Shown: positions 1-12,284, numbered from the stretch's first letter. The stretch: 64,000 bases of DNA from Calliopum simillimum (GCA_951812925.1 OX638369.1:41473061-41537060), one strand, 5' to 3'. Notes: generated by a model from the sequence alone, not told the origin. Numbers and translations are program-made.

Positions 1-692
1 CATCTCTACTTAATTCTAATCTTCGTCTTTCGCCATGCTTCTGTAAATTCTTAAATTGTTTTATTAAAATATGCCAAATTATTATTGGACTTATTAGTAT
101 GCTGGCGCATATTTATCATTTTAAAACTTTTTTTTTTATTTTTCAATTTATAAATCCATTTTTGCCTTCTTCTCCTTCAAACTACCTCAATTTTTTCTTC
201 GCCAGAAGTTTTTTTCACATTCCACTCGTATCTTGAGTTGGTAATATTTTGTTGCTGCATTTATTTCTGTTGTTGTTGTTTTTCCACCATTAGCTGCTAT
301 TTATAAAATTTTTAACCCTGCGGCCAAAACACGTTGGCTGGCTGCTCTCGAAATGTAAACGAGGTGTAAAACAGCGGAATTTATTATGTCGGAATGGAAT
401 GCGCCGCATAGTTACCTGGAAATGTTGTTTTGCGAAGTACGTAAATACGTAGTATACAGGCTATTAAAAGTTGCCAAAGGATTTCTGAAATGGAATTCGC
501 TTTATTTATGCACTACTGACAGCAGCAGCTTACGGGCGTGAGTTATGGAACTTATAGTTGTTGACAACAGTGTTGTAAAGTATTTTATCGGATAAACATA
601 ATCTTAAATATTTTTCGTTTTGAAAAAAGGATCTTTTTACATAAATAAACCAAAAATATGAATCTCTCATATATGAATCTACATAAATCTAC
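1..692. other. AT-rich stretch, nothing recognised
   Basis: No ORF of note, no RNA gene and no terminal inverted repeat was found here. The sequence is AT-rich with short T and TTG runs (for example near 265-285). It is probably intergenic or intronic. Confidence 0.5.
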
Positions 693-979
693 ATATCGAT
701 ACATCCAGTGGCGGATCTAAGGAATATGCCGCCCTAGGCACTTGTTTTTTTGCCGCCCCTTTTTTAGATTTTTGTATAGTTAAAGAAACATAATAAAAAC
801 ATAATAAAAACAAAAAAAAAAGGTTACATTAACACTTTAATGATTTGTATGTTTAAATACATCGTTTATTCATACATAAGAAAATTTTTCGTCTATTTTT
901 GTTAAGTGCAAATTGGTGAATAATAAATATCTTCACACTCTAATTCAAGCAAAATATCTTTTTCTATTGTTAAAATAGC

Positions 980-1876
980 AATTTAATTTTTGACTCGCTT
1001 TAGGACAGAGAAAGACATTGCAGCAGTGGAATTGGAAATTGGTGTACATGCAATGTCAACAAAGTGCAGAGATCATTTCTCCGAAGAATTTGACGCAAAT
1101 CCTGATGCAAATTTTGTATTAAAGCTTTTTCAGCACAATAAGACTTGAACTGGAGAAGTTCGTCACTTAATGATTTTTCTAAATCTTCAGGAAAACTTTT
1201 TTCGTAATAGTTCATCTTTTTCGCGTAGTTCATTGTTTCCCAAGGTTACCATATCAATTAGACCGCCAGAGCCTTCGCATATGACACAGGTCTTATTTTT
1301 AAATCACAGATCAACTGATCTAAAATTACATTGAATGTAGAAATTCTGAAATTTTTGCTGCCACTAGTTTCCTCATCTCTTGTTTCACCAAACTGCAATG
1401 CACACGTTCTTTTTCTTGAAGAAACCGTTTTGTATTCCTTAATGACAGATATCTCGAGAGCTTTTTTTTTCGTAAAGATCAAACTCGACACGAGTAGCTT
1501 GAATATACTAATTAGGCCATCGTACAGTTTAACCACTTTCCCCAGGTTTGTTTTGACATGTTGCAAGATATTGCTAACGGCTTTAATTTTTTTTGATACA
1601 AAATTCCATATCCATACACAGAAGAAATGATGTTTCTAATTTATTTCTTATACCTTGAGCTTCACATCGTACTTCACCTTTTTCCTTGGAATCATTTTCA
1701 ATGGCTTCAAGAGCTTTGTATATTTTGGGTAAATGTTCACAAAGAACACGAACCGCATCACCATGAGCCAACCATCGCTTGCGGCCGCAAAATTCATTCT
1801 CACGAATTCCCGTGATTAGAGTTTTTAAGCTTATAATCAATTGAGGAGTGGCCGTACCAAAGGGCCTAAGTACCAT
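980..1876 (-). pseudogene. hAT transposase relic (DUF4371/ZMYM1-like), fragments
   Basis: The minus strand encodes pieces of a hAT transposase of the kind found in ZMYM1-like and DUF4371-containing proteins. The upstream piece (1583-1876) reads RWLAHGDAVRVLCEHLPKIY, then an acidic KALEAIENDS stretch and EAQGIRNKLE, as in the central part of this family. The downstream end (about 980-1075), in a different frame, reads STAAMSFSVLKRVKN and resembles the C-terminal hAT dimerisation motif (S-x-AERSFS-x-LKR-x-KN), with the usual E and R replaced. Several frameshifts and stops separate the pieces and the N-terminal zinc finger is missing. It cannot encode a working enzyme. The family call is fairly secure; subfamily is not assigned. 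Confidence 0.65.
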
Positions 1877-2099
1877 TTCGAGGCAAAAGTAGTGTCATAA
1901 GATGAAACGGGTGGCATTTTGTTAGAAATTAATAAAATTGTTTTCTGTTTTCACTAAAAATTTTCTTGATATTGTAAAATTGATGTCATAATGTTGAAAA
2001 AAGTATAACATTCAAATAACAGACTATTAGGCACATAAAAATTATGACATTACTTTTGAAATGGTACTTAGGCCCTTTGGTACGGCCACTCCTCAATTG
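1838..2099. repeat. Small palindromic insertion inside the hAT
   Basis: The stretch from 1838 (CAATTGAGGAGTGGCCGTAC, continuing to about 1904) is repeated in inverted orientation up to 2099. This gives arms of about 60 bp around an AT-rich loop of about 140 bp. It sits at the upstream edge of the readable transposase and may be a MITE nested in the hAT or an internal rearrangement. No clear target duplication beyond the palindromic CAATTG was seen. Confidence 0.6.
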
Positions 2100-2529
2100 G
2101 TCTTGTAGGAGAATATATATCTGAATCACTCATTTTGCCGCCCTCTACAGTCCATTTTGCCACCCCCTACAGTCCATTTTGCATTTGATAAAACAATATC
2201 TATTCCAATCACTCATTTTGCCGCCCTGGGCATTCAGTAAATTTTTCTTATATATTTTTTATATTCGTCTTAATTTAACCGAATGGTTGTTTTTAATAGG
2301 TTTAATCGTCCATTCGTATTGCTTAAATAGTGCCGAATTTAAATGTTTTTAAAGTACCATCAAGGTAAAATAAAATCAAGTTCAATTCTTAAAACTTAAA
2401 CTTTTTTTTTATCACTCCGAAAATTTGCCGCCCCCCAAAATCTGCCGCCCTGGGCTGGTGCCTACTGGTGCCTTAGGGTTAATCCGCCACTGGATAAATC
2501 CAACATATAAGTTGGTAACTCAAAACAAA

Positions 2530-3000
2530 AATGACCATAACTAAAATATACGATTTTCGAGTTATTAACTATCGTTTGTTCCTTATATACTCCCAAACGT
2601 CTAGACCGATCACCGTGAAAATTAATATATATAAGTCTTCGGGTAAGGCGAGTGTTTCTGCGTCATTAGTTTTTTCGGGTTTTTTTCTTCCAGCAAGAGG
2701 GAGGGCCCCCCTTGGATGTCGAAACCAAAAATTTAGAAATTTTTTTTTTTGTTTTTTTTCACCCAAGATTCTTCTCTCTTGCATTTCGGAACCAAAAATT
2801 AAAAAAAAAATAAGTTGTTTGTCGTTTTTTTTCGTGTTTCCGAAAAAATGAATCTATCAGAGCTCTGAAAATATTTAACGAACTTGGATGAAATGTGTTA
2901 TATGTATTAAGAGTATCGGGACAAATAATAACCAAGAGAAAAATTGGCGGTGCCACGCCCTTCAAAAATTTCATATCTCTAAAACTATTTAACCATTTAA
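2530..3000. repeat. Unclassified interspersed repeat with 'ATATCTCTRAAACTATTTAA' end
   Basis: The segment holds T-rich stretches and the phrase GGCGGTGCCACGCCCTTC followed by ATATCTCTAAAACTATTTAA. Similar phrases occur at 9770-9960 and 27560-27720, so this is a dispersed family. No coding potential or terminal repeats were seen. Confidence 0.45.
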
Positions 3001-5117
3001 AAGAATTTCTTTTTCCTTAAAAAAGAACATAATAATACTTCTCATAACAAAAAGTCTTTTATCAGCCTGTACTTGCTTAAGAGTTTAGCTATGAATTTAC
3101 TAAAGAAAACGCTTTTTGCATCAATTTCATATTTACGAGACTCCACAACACTGTTACTGCTATCCAAGGAATGAGTAAAGTTTGTCGTTATTGTCTAAGC
3201 AAACTATTTGTTTTGAAAAGAAGATTAAACTCTGTTATTTGTAGCACTGACTTATAATTTAGACGAAAATCCAGATGGTTTTATTTATAAAAATCATGAT
3301 ATCCAAATATGTATTTCGTTTGAAAAAGACCAGTCAAATTAAATGTGCTGCTTGCACTTATTCCATAGTTATAAAACCTATGCCAATCGATAAAGAATTT
3401 TCCCCTGAACAACAGATCGAAATAGGTCCTTGCAATTTTTCCGGAAAATTCTGCAAATAAGGGTTTTCCACTTGAAGCGCACACAGTGGATCAAAAGGGG
3501 CTTAGGAACTTTTTCATCCGATCTTTTTTTTAAATATTATAATCGATAGAGCTTATTTTTATCATCAGTTTATGTTTAGTGACAGTTTTTCTTAAAACCA
3601 ATAGTTCAGTAGAAAAAAACTTGCTTGTACTTTTTATATGGGCTTGGGCTTTTAGATTCCTTTTGCTACAAAGCCTTCGACGATCTTTCTCTGAAATCTT
3701 CACAGGAGTGACAACTGAGTTTTTACTATAGATGTTTATATTTATATATATAATATATTTACTATGCACTATCCTAAGAAGTGCTTGGCTTACTCCTTAC
3801 TCTCTCTTCAAAATGTACAAGTGTAGTTGGATTATCTATTCAGTTCGGCTTGCAACACATTCCTATTCTTGAGTTGTTCTACGTCACGTTCATACAGATC
3901 GCGAAATATTTTGGATGTTAAAGTCTAATTTATTTTCTGAATTGCATCACATTAGAATAGATATCTCATTTCAATGTTTGAATTTGGCAGCCCTGTTTAT
4001 GCCACAAAGAACTGTCATCCAAAGCATCATATGTTAAATTTAAGGCTTGCCATTTTTAAATATGGATGTTAAAATGGTTAAAACTTTTTACAAAAAATGT
4101 GATTGGGTTGAAATTGAGTCTATGGACTCGGAAAATATGTGTTTTTTCTTATATGGACATTTTCGAAAGCGATATAACACGTCCCATGTCATATTTGTTG
4201 TTGTTGAGAAATTTCCGCAAATCATACAATTTGAACCTTTTTTTGTGTATAGTTATGCACCGTACCGAGCATATGCGAACAATTTTCAGACGCCGCGGAG
4301 AAGTATTTTGCAGACCTTCCGGAAAACTACTGTCAAAACAAAACAAATGGCTGTATCGCGCTGAAATTTGGCATGTCTGTTTAGGCATGAATGGACTAAA
4401 AGGCACCATAATCTTCTTTGCGATCGCAGCGCATTCTGGCGGTCAAGGAGGTTACTTTTCACCCCACCTAGCATCTTGTTGCTTTCGAAACAGTTTTTTG
4501 AGTAATTTCTCATGAATGTTAAATGCTTTATTGCTAACTAAGTAGCAGCTGTTGTTGACTTTTAACCGACTTGCTTATCGTAGAGTTGATTTTCTTGACT
4601 TTACCAAAAATTAATGACAGAAATAGCTCCAAGGTGTTTATGAGTGAATCTCCGAAAAATGTACCAAAATATGCATTATTTTGTCCGCACCTTTTTTTCA
4701 TTTCATGATGACTAATTTCTGGAACCTTTTTAAAAAATGAATATAGACTTTCAGGGTTACCAAATTTTTTGCTTTTTTTTTTAAGTTTCGCTTAAACAAT
4801 ATATGTGACCATTAAGTGAAATTTACTTACGGAGGAATTAGCATACGAGAGAATGACAAAATTTTGTAAAAACAGTCATATCACAGTGAAAATACCAATT
4901 ATTTTTAGAAAAGTTGAAACTGTTATTTGATTGAGTTATATAAACATAGAAAAATATTTATTGTAATATAAGAAAAATGTGCAGGGAGAATGACACACAA
5001 TTGCGTTCTTTACAAAATTTTTAAACTTAAAAAAAAAACCCACTATTACTCACTATTGAGAAACCAAATCTGACTGAGCTGAAAAAGGACTGAGTCTCCT
5101 ATTTTCCTTCACTTTCA
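3001..5117. other. No gene recognised; AT-rich unique-looking sequence
   Basis: Several ORFs of 60-150 codons occur (for example 4066-4515 plus strand), but none resembles a known family and they overlap one another on both strands. A short ORF near 3171 begins MSKVCRYCLSK, which recalls zinc-finger starts, but it stops within 30 codons. The phrase AGGGAGAATGAC recurs near 4983 and 5999. Confidence 0.4.
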
Positions 5118-5128
5118 GCTCTCGCTTT

Positions 5129-5763
5129 GTATGTATGTATTCTCCTTTAACTCCTAGGAGGAGCATAGGGCCAATATGAAATCTCTCCATTTGTCACGAT
5201 CCCTTGCGATGACTTTGATCTCTTGCCACGATTTTCCCGATTCTTGGATTTCCTTTTCCAACGACCTTTTCCAGTTGGTTTTGGGTCTACCACGTCCTCT
5301 ACTGCCTTGTGGATTCCACTCAAGGGCCTGGCGACAAACTTCGCTGTGTGGTTTCCGGAGAGTGTGACCAATCCATCCCCATTTGCGCAGCTTGATCTCG
5401 TTTGCTATAGCCTTCTGTTTGCATTTTTGATGTAGCTCGGCATTTGATATAGTGCGAGGCCACCAAACCTTTAGTATACGCCTTAAGCATTTGTTGACGA
5501 ATACTTGCAGCTTGTTCGTTAGTTGTTCAGTAACAAGCCATGTTTCGCACCCATATAACAAAACCGATTTCACATTCGAATCAAAAATGCGCACTCTCGT
5601 TTTGGTGGATATAACGGATGAAGACCATATTTTGTTCAGTTGAGCAAACGCGCCTTTTGCTTTTGCTATTCTTGAGTTGATATCCTCTTTTGCTCCACCA
5701 TCCGTGGAGATAATGCTGCCTAGATACGTGAAGCTATCGACGTTTCCGATGTCATCACTCTCG
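5129..5763 (-). mobile_element. 5'-truncated non-LTR retrotransposon (LINE)
   Basis: On the minus strand this 635-bp fragment carries the last part of a LINE ORF, a short 3' UTR and a (TACA/GTAT)n-type tail at 5129-5140. A perfect 11-bp target duplication flanks it. Truncation at the 5' end and a microsatellite-like tail are typical of several LINE clades. The insertion looks fairly young because the ORF is still open and the duplication is perfect. Confidence 0.75.
5154..5763 (-). pseudogene. LINE reverse transcriptase, C-terminal ~200 residues
   Basis: The reading frame encodes the region after the reverse transcriptase catalytic core of an insect LINE ('endonuclease-reverse transcriptase' type). 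Recognisable blocks in order are DSFTYLGSIISTDGG near the start, KSVLLYGCETW about a third of the way in, CLRRILKVWWPRTISNAEL, RKWGWIGHTLRK, and ALEWNPQGSRGRGRP followed by a C-terminal RDKWRDFILALCSS. The catalytic YxDD motif and the endonuclease are absent because the copy is truncated upstream. The frame is open to its natural TAG stop. It is not functional by itself. I am confident in the LINE assignment but do not assign the clade. Confidence 0.85.
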
Positions 5764-5774
5764 GCTCTCGCTTT

Positions 5775-8009
5775 ACTCAACATTTAAAACATTAACAGTT
5801 ATAATAAGAAAAACTATGAAAAATTGTCTAAAATACTCCTATGTATGCCAATTCAATATAAAAAAATTTTTGAAGAGATAAAACAGTAACAGTAACTGAA
5901 ATATATATACAAATAATGTCGTTTAATTTATTTTCAGGACATCATAATAATATGCAAAACGGGCAAATTAAGTGCGCTAAGAAGCGGTTAGGGACAGCAG
6001 GGAGAATGACTTTTTAACATTTAATGTCATAATTTTATGTAAAATATTTGCAATTATTTTGTTTAAGCTCGTCATATAAAAGTTCTTGTTAAGTATCTGT
6101 ATTAAATAGTTAATATATCAAATTCTAACTTTAAACATGATTTTGAGCCCCAGGAATTTTAGTGGTACATTTTTCTGTGAATCACCCATATTTTGCTGAA
6201 TTCTTTAAACAGTTTTTGCTTTTCAATTAATTTTCTACTAAAGTACACATTAAACTCCTATGCACTCAACTGTCTGTATCCTGTTGTTGTTAATGCCCAC
6301 GAAATTTGACATTCAAATTTTTTTTAATGAAAACAAGAAAAAAAAATGTTTCCATTTTCCATTGTTTCCGACAGCTGCCATTTAACTTCTGGCGAAAACG
6401 TTTAATGGAGTAATAAATCTGTGTGCCTGTGTTGCCTTTGGGCTGGACACATACAATACCAAGAGGCTGATGCCCAAATGCTAAAACATTATTTTTTTAT
6501 GTAACAATAAAATCTCATTTTTATGTTTCCTCATCATAACATAACGCAAGGATATGCGTGTATTGATTGTCGGATCTATTAGCAGAACACGCGCATGAAA
6601 ACATAAAAAAGAGGACTTTCAGTTCATTTCTATTGATAGCGAATACAAGTGTTTTTTTGCGGATGCAATAAACAAATAAAATGAATAAATAAATGATGCG
6701 TAGATGTCAAAAAAAAAAAAAAAAGAAAAAGTTTAATCCTTAAAATCTGACACAGAGGCAGTAAAAATAAAAAGCAATTAAGCTAATGGCGATATACCTA
6801 TATAAGCCTTTGGTTTATACAGTAGATTTAACTACAATTTGCTTTAATGACAAATCGATATGGGGAGAGCGTAAGGACTTGCAACAAGCCACTACAGGTA
6901 ATGGCACATATTGGGGAGTTCATAGGAACAAAAACTATAGTGAGTTCATCATCATGCAATGACGCTAATTAAAAGGATGCATAAGAAATTGCACATGAAG
7001 AAGCTGATATCGCTTTTGACCATAAAAAGAAAAACCATAAACAAACAGTGGCAACGGCAGTAGAGTAGGTAAACACGCTGGCAATTTGTGTCATGTTTGC
7101 TATACACTTAGCACAAAAAATCTGTGAAATTAAATGAGTTCATTTTTGAAAAAAAATCTCGAGAAATAGAATTTGGTTTCAGATTTTTTCATAATAAAAT
7201 TGTTGAACATTTTACTTTTTTAATACGTATAGTATACGATTGTTCCCGAAATTTTCGAAGCTTTCCTTCTTTTTTTTCTTGGTTTTTGAGAATTTTTCTT
7301 GCTATTTTGTAATTTAATTGAAATTTTATAATTGACTTCAATACTTCCGGCCTTTTTTTCTATGTTTTCATTTCTGTTCATTAATTTGTGATATAAATCG
7401 TATAGTTCAATTTTAGTCAATTTTTTCGATTCCGATTTTTATTGACTTTTTCGCTACACTTCGTAAGCTGCAGACCTTTCGAAACATTGCTACATTTTTT
7501 TGTATATCTCTCACAGTGATTAAAATAACTAATTTTAAAAGATGCCAATATGGTGAATATAAAAAAAAAGTTAAGACCACTAAATCGGGATCCCAATATC
7601 GGATATTATATTTAGTAGGACGATATTGACTCATAAAAATCGATATTTCTGTATTATTGTTGGAATGTATTTTTTAAAACTTTCTGTTGCAATCTTCCTA
7701 GGCATTGCAATCATCACATTATCCAGTAAACGCTTCAATAGTTATTTTTCTGCAGTCTTTATCATTCACCCATAATCTCTGCTCAGATTTTCTTATCCTA
7801 ACTGTAAAATTTTTAAATATTGAGTAAACAGAAAACTGAAAGTAAAGAGATAGAGGAGATTCAGTGTATTTTCAGCTTAGTCAGTTTTAATTTTTTTTTA
7901 GTGAGCGTTCGTGTATTTTTTTAAAGCTTAAAAAATTTGTGAAGATCGCATGTGTGCATCATTCTCCACGAATTTTTTTTTATATTACTTAACATGTTAT
8001 TTTATCTTT
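5775..8009. other. No gene recognised
   Basis: AT-rich sequence with poly-A (6710-6724), several T runs and no ORF that resembles a known protein. No inverted terminal repeats or RNA genes were found. Confidence 0.45.
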
Positions 8010-8420
8010 ATATAATTAAACTAGCTGGCTCAGAAGCGACTTTGTTCGCCCGTTCCCGATGCCCTTTACATATGTTCCAAGTCCCATCTATCTCCGTCAT
8101 CCTTCTCTTCCAACCCTTCAGGTTTTTCGAGGTGAATAAAATATATATTTATGTACCATTTTTTATAATGATAGCTACTATAGGCGTAGAAATAAAGCAT
8201 TTTGAGTATTTTTACTGTACGGGGGGTGCAAATCCCTTTCGTTCAATCCCTCTTAAGCTTTGCATGCTGAATAGTAGACGCAATAAACATCCATGTACCA
8301 AGTTTCATAATAATAACTGATATAGGAACACTGATACAGCATTTTTTGTTTTTTGTCATATAACGTCCCCTAGTTCAATCCCCCTCAAATTTTGCATGGT
8401 AATTGGTACATATATTGTGC
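8010..8420. repeat. Two diverged tandem copies of a ~140-bp unit
   Basis: Units at about 8150-8265 and 8292-8400 share ATGTACCA, TATAATRATARCT, a CAGCATTTT/AAGCATTTT word, and TCAATCCC followed by a TTTGCATG word. A poorer third unit may precede them from 8030. No coding potential. The family is unclassified. Confidence 0.45.
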
Positions 8421-9119
8421 ATTGCAGCCACAATTCTTGACAATCCGTTCTGAAATTTTGAGGGTATCTGCAGAAGTATTGAGAAAATATTTTCCCGCAA
8501 AAAAAATCGAAAAAAAACAGTGCCAAATTTGAAAAAAATTAATGTGTTTAGGAAAATGTCATTTTTTTTTATAAACAATAACTTGGATCGATTTGTAATA
8601 TCCTTCATTCGAAAGCTGAGAAAAAAACATACATTTCATCATGTTTTGATACATTGTTAATTAAATATTTCTTTTGCATATTAGCAAGTATAAAGAGGAA
8701 CTTTTTTTGAAATTGAAAAATTGAAAAATTCATAACTTGAGAAATGTGCATATCCTGACGAATAGAAAAAATACGTGTCCTTTATTTTGAGTCAAAGAAT
8801 GCGAAAAAAAATAATTCGGGTCAAAAAAATTTTTGAATGAAAATCCACCGTGGAACGACTCATATATAGAAGATTAATTAACAATTAGAGGGGCTATCCA
8901 CCACTTAAAAGTTTTTTCGTTGCGGTATTACTGTTTTTCAACATTTAGTCATTCTCCGTTTAATATTCTCCGTAGATTTTTGCAACATTACATCATTCTC
9001 CGTTAAGAATCTTCCACCTTGTTTTTTTTTTTTTTGTTATATTTGCTTAAACTATTTATATTAAAAATAAAAGTAAAAATTTTACCTTAAAACATTGAAA
9101 CAAACTTTTGAAAAATAAA

Positions 9120-9265
9120 TAACACTTAAATTTTTAGGGTTGCCACCTGGCTATTTTCGATAATCTTATTTAATTCTTTTGTTTTTTGACTAAATTTAAA
9201 TTTTTAGCTTCAGAACCGCTCAGATAAGTTGAACAAAAAAATTTTGGGGTTGCCACCCAGTTTTT
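9120..9265. repeat. Pair of 'GGGTTGCCACC' repeats
   Basis: The words TTTTTAGGGTTGCCACCTGG (9134) and TTTTGGGGTTGCCACCCAG (9241) lie about 107 bp apart in a similar context, suggesting a short diverged tandem duplication. The surroundings from 8421 to 11698 hold no recognised gene. Confidence 0.4.
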
Positions 9266-9759
9266 TTTTTTTGGTAGTTTTTTAAATCAAATATCGGTTC
9301 GATGAGTTTTTTGTAATTATAATTTTTTTTATTTTAATAAATTAATTATAATTGTAAAATTACAAGTTGAAAATCTTTGTGTTGAACAGGAGTTGCACCT
9401 AGAAACTCATGGCACGAAGTCGGCTTATTGTCATTTTTGTTTTGTACTCTTTATACGTTTCCTCTGTGTAACAATTGTAGTTTGTGTTACTTATTGATAT
9501 TTGGTGTAGCTGTTCCTTTGGAATACCATTTATGATAACATTCACTTCTTTTCGACTTTTATGAATATTTTCGATACACTTAAATTTTTTTTTTTATTTT
9601 TCTGAACACTTTTTCAATAGTTCAGATTTAGTCACTTCTTGCGTAATTATTCCATCATTTTCAAAAATTTACGATATTTTTCCACGTATTTCATTTTTTA
9701 TCATAACTTTTAATCCGTATTATTTTCAGATCTTTCATATATGAGTATTTCCACAAAAA

Positions 9760-9985
9760 AGTAAACCATGAGCCAAAAAATTAAATCATCATATCTCTGA
9801 GGCTATGTATTTAACTAGCACATGAATGAGATTTGGTACATATGTAAAAAGCGACAAGACAAATAATATGCACTGAAAAAAATGGCGGTACCACGCTCCC
9901 ACGAAAATCACTTCATCATATCTCTGGAACTATTTAATGTACATAAATATAATTTGATAAATGTGTAGAAAAAATGTCCTATGCG
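9760..9985. repeat. Interspersed repeat, 'CATATCTCTGRRRCTATTT' family, two units
   Basis: Two units of about 130 bp each carry ATCATATCTCTGAGGCTATG (9788) or ATCATATCTCTGGAACTATT (9915), followed by an 'ATTTGRTA..TGT' word. They are separated by GGCGGTACCACGCTCCC. The family is shared with 2930-3000 and 27560-27720. Confidence 0.5.
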
Positions 9986-11698
9986 ACACGTCGCGTGCGA
10001 CAGTGAAAAAAATTAAACTTAATAAAAGAATAAATCATTTTTGGGTAAATTAAAACAATTTCTAAGAGACATCAATGCACAACTTTGTAAAATTAGTCAC
10101 ATTAAAATATTGCGCAAACGCCTTGGTTTGTCGCAATCATTTTAAAAACAAAAAACTCCCCAAAATTAACTCTAGCACCAATTATAGGGATAATTAAGAG
10201 CTATAATCCATTTAATTTTGACTTTTTTTAATTTAAATGTGCTCGACAGTCGCGTGCGACACTATGAAAATGCCCAAATTTTATAATCAGGTTTTCTTTT
10301 TTCTACCATGTACTTTAATTGCTTTTTCTTTAAGTGCAATCGGCTCAAATGCACAGAAAATCGTATAAAATCTCCACTGCTGATTTTTTTTCTTTTCTAT
10401 ATTTACTCCATTCTTGCAGCACGAATGCCTTGCATAGTTTTAATAAGAAACGCCGAGCCCTTTTATTAATGTCAGTGGCATTCAATTCAATGAATAGTTA
10501 CTCTCACCGTGCTATGTTGGTCAAATAGTCATTAAATCTCTCAGCTGCTCTGCTTCCTTTCTTCACATCTCCGGTAACTTACCTTTATTTCGAGCTGGCT
10601 TTGGATTTGTTTACTATGTACTGTTTACATTGGGAAAGATAGTAAAAATGGTAGTTAATTGCGCGTAAGAAATTTCTTTTCAAAATCCCCGAGTCACATG
10701 TCGTAGAAGCGAGTTGACAATTTCCTTGTTAGCAAGCAGTCAGTATCATGTGTCCTTTTATATGTGGAAGCAATTTTGTTGACAGCAACGCAGTTGATCT
10801 TGTGCTGTCAACGGGCTTAGTGGGTTTTGATTAATGGTCACACGCACTAATATGCATATGTAAATCACAGTGAGTGGTATAAATTTGTTTATTTAAAAGT
10901 GTTGAGTTGGTAAAAATACCACTTAAATAAAAAAATACAATGTTGCATCGTCTTTCGATTACTTTTGAACGTGCGTCAACTACGACGCACACAAGTTTGC
11001 TTGCGATGCGTAATTCGACCATTATCTCGCATCGTCTATCGATTTATGTGCCAAATCTATTGCTGCCAATTAACAAGGATCCACAGAAGGTGAGTTAAAT
11101 GTTTAATTTTGCTAGATATGTTCCGAAAAATATCAGGTAAAGGGAAAATTTTGCCTTTAACAATTGTTTCAAGATATGTACTTTTGGTGCAATGAAAAGT
11201 GCAGAACTCAAATATGGGCAATTTATTTTGGTACCTTAAAATCAAAGGGAATTATTCAACTAGCAGCTAAGAAAAAGTTAAAAAAAAAACTGGAGATGTA
11301 CTTAGAAAAACTGTATTGGCGCAAAAAATTAGTACAAGTGTTGTGCAATTGGAAGAGAATGCCTTCAGAATAATCCCGAATAAATCTGTTTGCAATGTAG
11401 CTAAAAAATCAAATTAAAGAAAGGCAAACATTTATAGTCTAAATTCAGAAGCACTTTATAGGGACTTTGTTAAGGAAATATTATATACCTTAGCATTACA
11501 ACGATTTCTAGCATCAATGCGGAGCATTTTAGTAAGAGTATTTCTATTGAAATCCCAATTCCAAAACACTTCCTGCTTTTATTTGGCTGCTACTCTGTAA
11601 TTCCCAAGGTAGAAAGGCCTTAATATTTAATGAAATTATTTCAAATATTTTGTTGTAAATTATTTTTTTTCCTGGGCCAACGTTTTTTGAGTAAATTA

Positions 11699-12284
11699 CA
11701 CAGGCCCACAAAAAAAAAAGTACCATGCGCGAAAGATCAGACCACCTGAACTTTATGTTTTCGGGGTCGCTGAATCCGAATATGCTGCCAGAATAGTGAA
11801 GTTGTTTCGCGTTTTTTCGGAAATCAACAATAATGCTGAAAATTAGAGATTTTTCCTGGTTTCTGAAAAAACGCGAACCAACTTCGCTAATCTGACACTA
11901 TATTCGGGTTCAGCGACCCCAAAAACATTAAGTTCCGGTGGTCTGATCTTTCGCGCAGGGTACTTTTTTTTTTTTTTTGGTCTGTGCACAGGACTACAAA
12001 AAAAAAAAATTCCCTGCGCGAACGATCAGACCACCTGAACTTTATGTTTTCGGGGTCGCTGAGTCCGAATATGGTGTCAGAATAGCGGAGTTGGTTCGAG
12101 TTTTTTCACAAATCAGAAATAATGCTGAAAAAATCTCAAATTTTTTTAGCATAATTGTTGATTTCTGAAAAAACGTGAACCAACTTCGCTATTCTGGCAC
12201 CATATTCGGATTCAGCGACCCCGAAAACATAAAGTTCAGGTGGTCTGATCTATCGCGCAGGGTACTTTTTTTTGTGGGCCTGTG
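11699..12284. mobile_element. Head-to-tail dimer of a palindromic MITE (TTA target site)
   Basis: The outer ends are CACAGGCCCAC (11699) and GTGGGCCTGTG (12284), flanked on both sides by TTA. A 3-bp TTA duplication is typical of PIF/Harbinger-type insertions. The block is two similar units of about 290 bp, 11699-11986 and 11987-12284, abutting at CTGTG|CACAGG with no TTA between. Each unit is itself a long palindrome, with arms from GATCAGACCACCTGAACTTT through GGGGTCGCTGA to an AAAAAACGCGAACC word. No ORF is present. The GGTCGCTGA word is shared with the larger palindromes at 18241 and 45666. Confidence 0.7.

Larger units (their letters stand above)
706..2492 (-). mobile_element. hAT-type DNA transposon, degenerate
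   Basis: The element starts CAGTGGCGGATC and ends with the complement (ATCCGCCACTG), an 11-bp perfect terminal inverted repeat. It is flanked by 8-bp repeats GATACATC (698-705) and GATAAATC (2493-2500), matching at 7 of 8 positions, which is the hAT signature. Near both ends, short words such as TTTGCCGCCC and CTACAGTCCATTTTGC recur (2135-2230, 2430-2460); these may be subterminal transposase-binding repeats. Inside, on the minus strand, is a broken transposase (about 980-1876). A small palindrome (1838-2099) lies inside it. Confidence 0.8.
692..2530. mobile_element. End of an inverted-repeat element, split by a hAT insertion
   Basis: The bases on either side of the hAT element at 706-2492 join to give a terminus reading TATCGATACATCCAACAT followed by AGTTGGTAACTC. 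This matches both ends of the complete element at 29544-30184. Only this one end is visible; the opposite end was not found downstream. The hAT therefore inserted into an already present copy of this family, and its target duplication lies within the family's terminal repeat. Confidence 0.55.
5118..5774. repeat. Target-site duplication around LINE fragment (5118-5128 and 5764-5774)
   Basis: The 11-bp word GCTCTCGCTTT is present immediately before (5118-5128) and after (5764-5774) the LINE fragment. This is expected for target-primed reverse transcription. It fixes the true 5' junction at about 5763, so the residues MLSKARAES at the start of the ORF are host-derived. Confidence 0.75.

Noticed and set aside
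3171..3240. Start reading MSKVCRYCLSK resembling a ZAD or other zinc finger
   Set aside because: The frame stops after about 25 residues and neighbouring frames do not continue the motif. A single CxxC is not enough.
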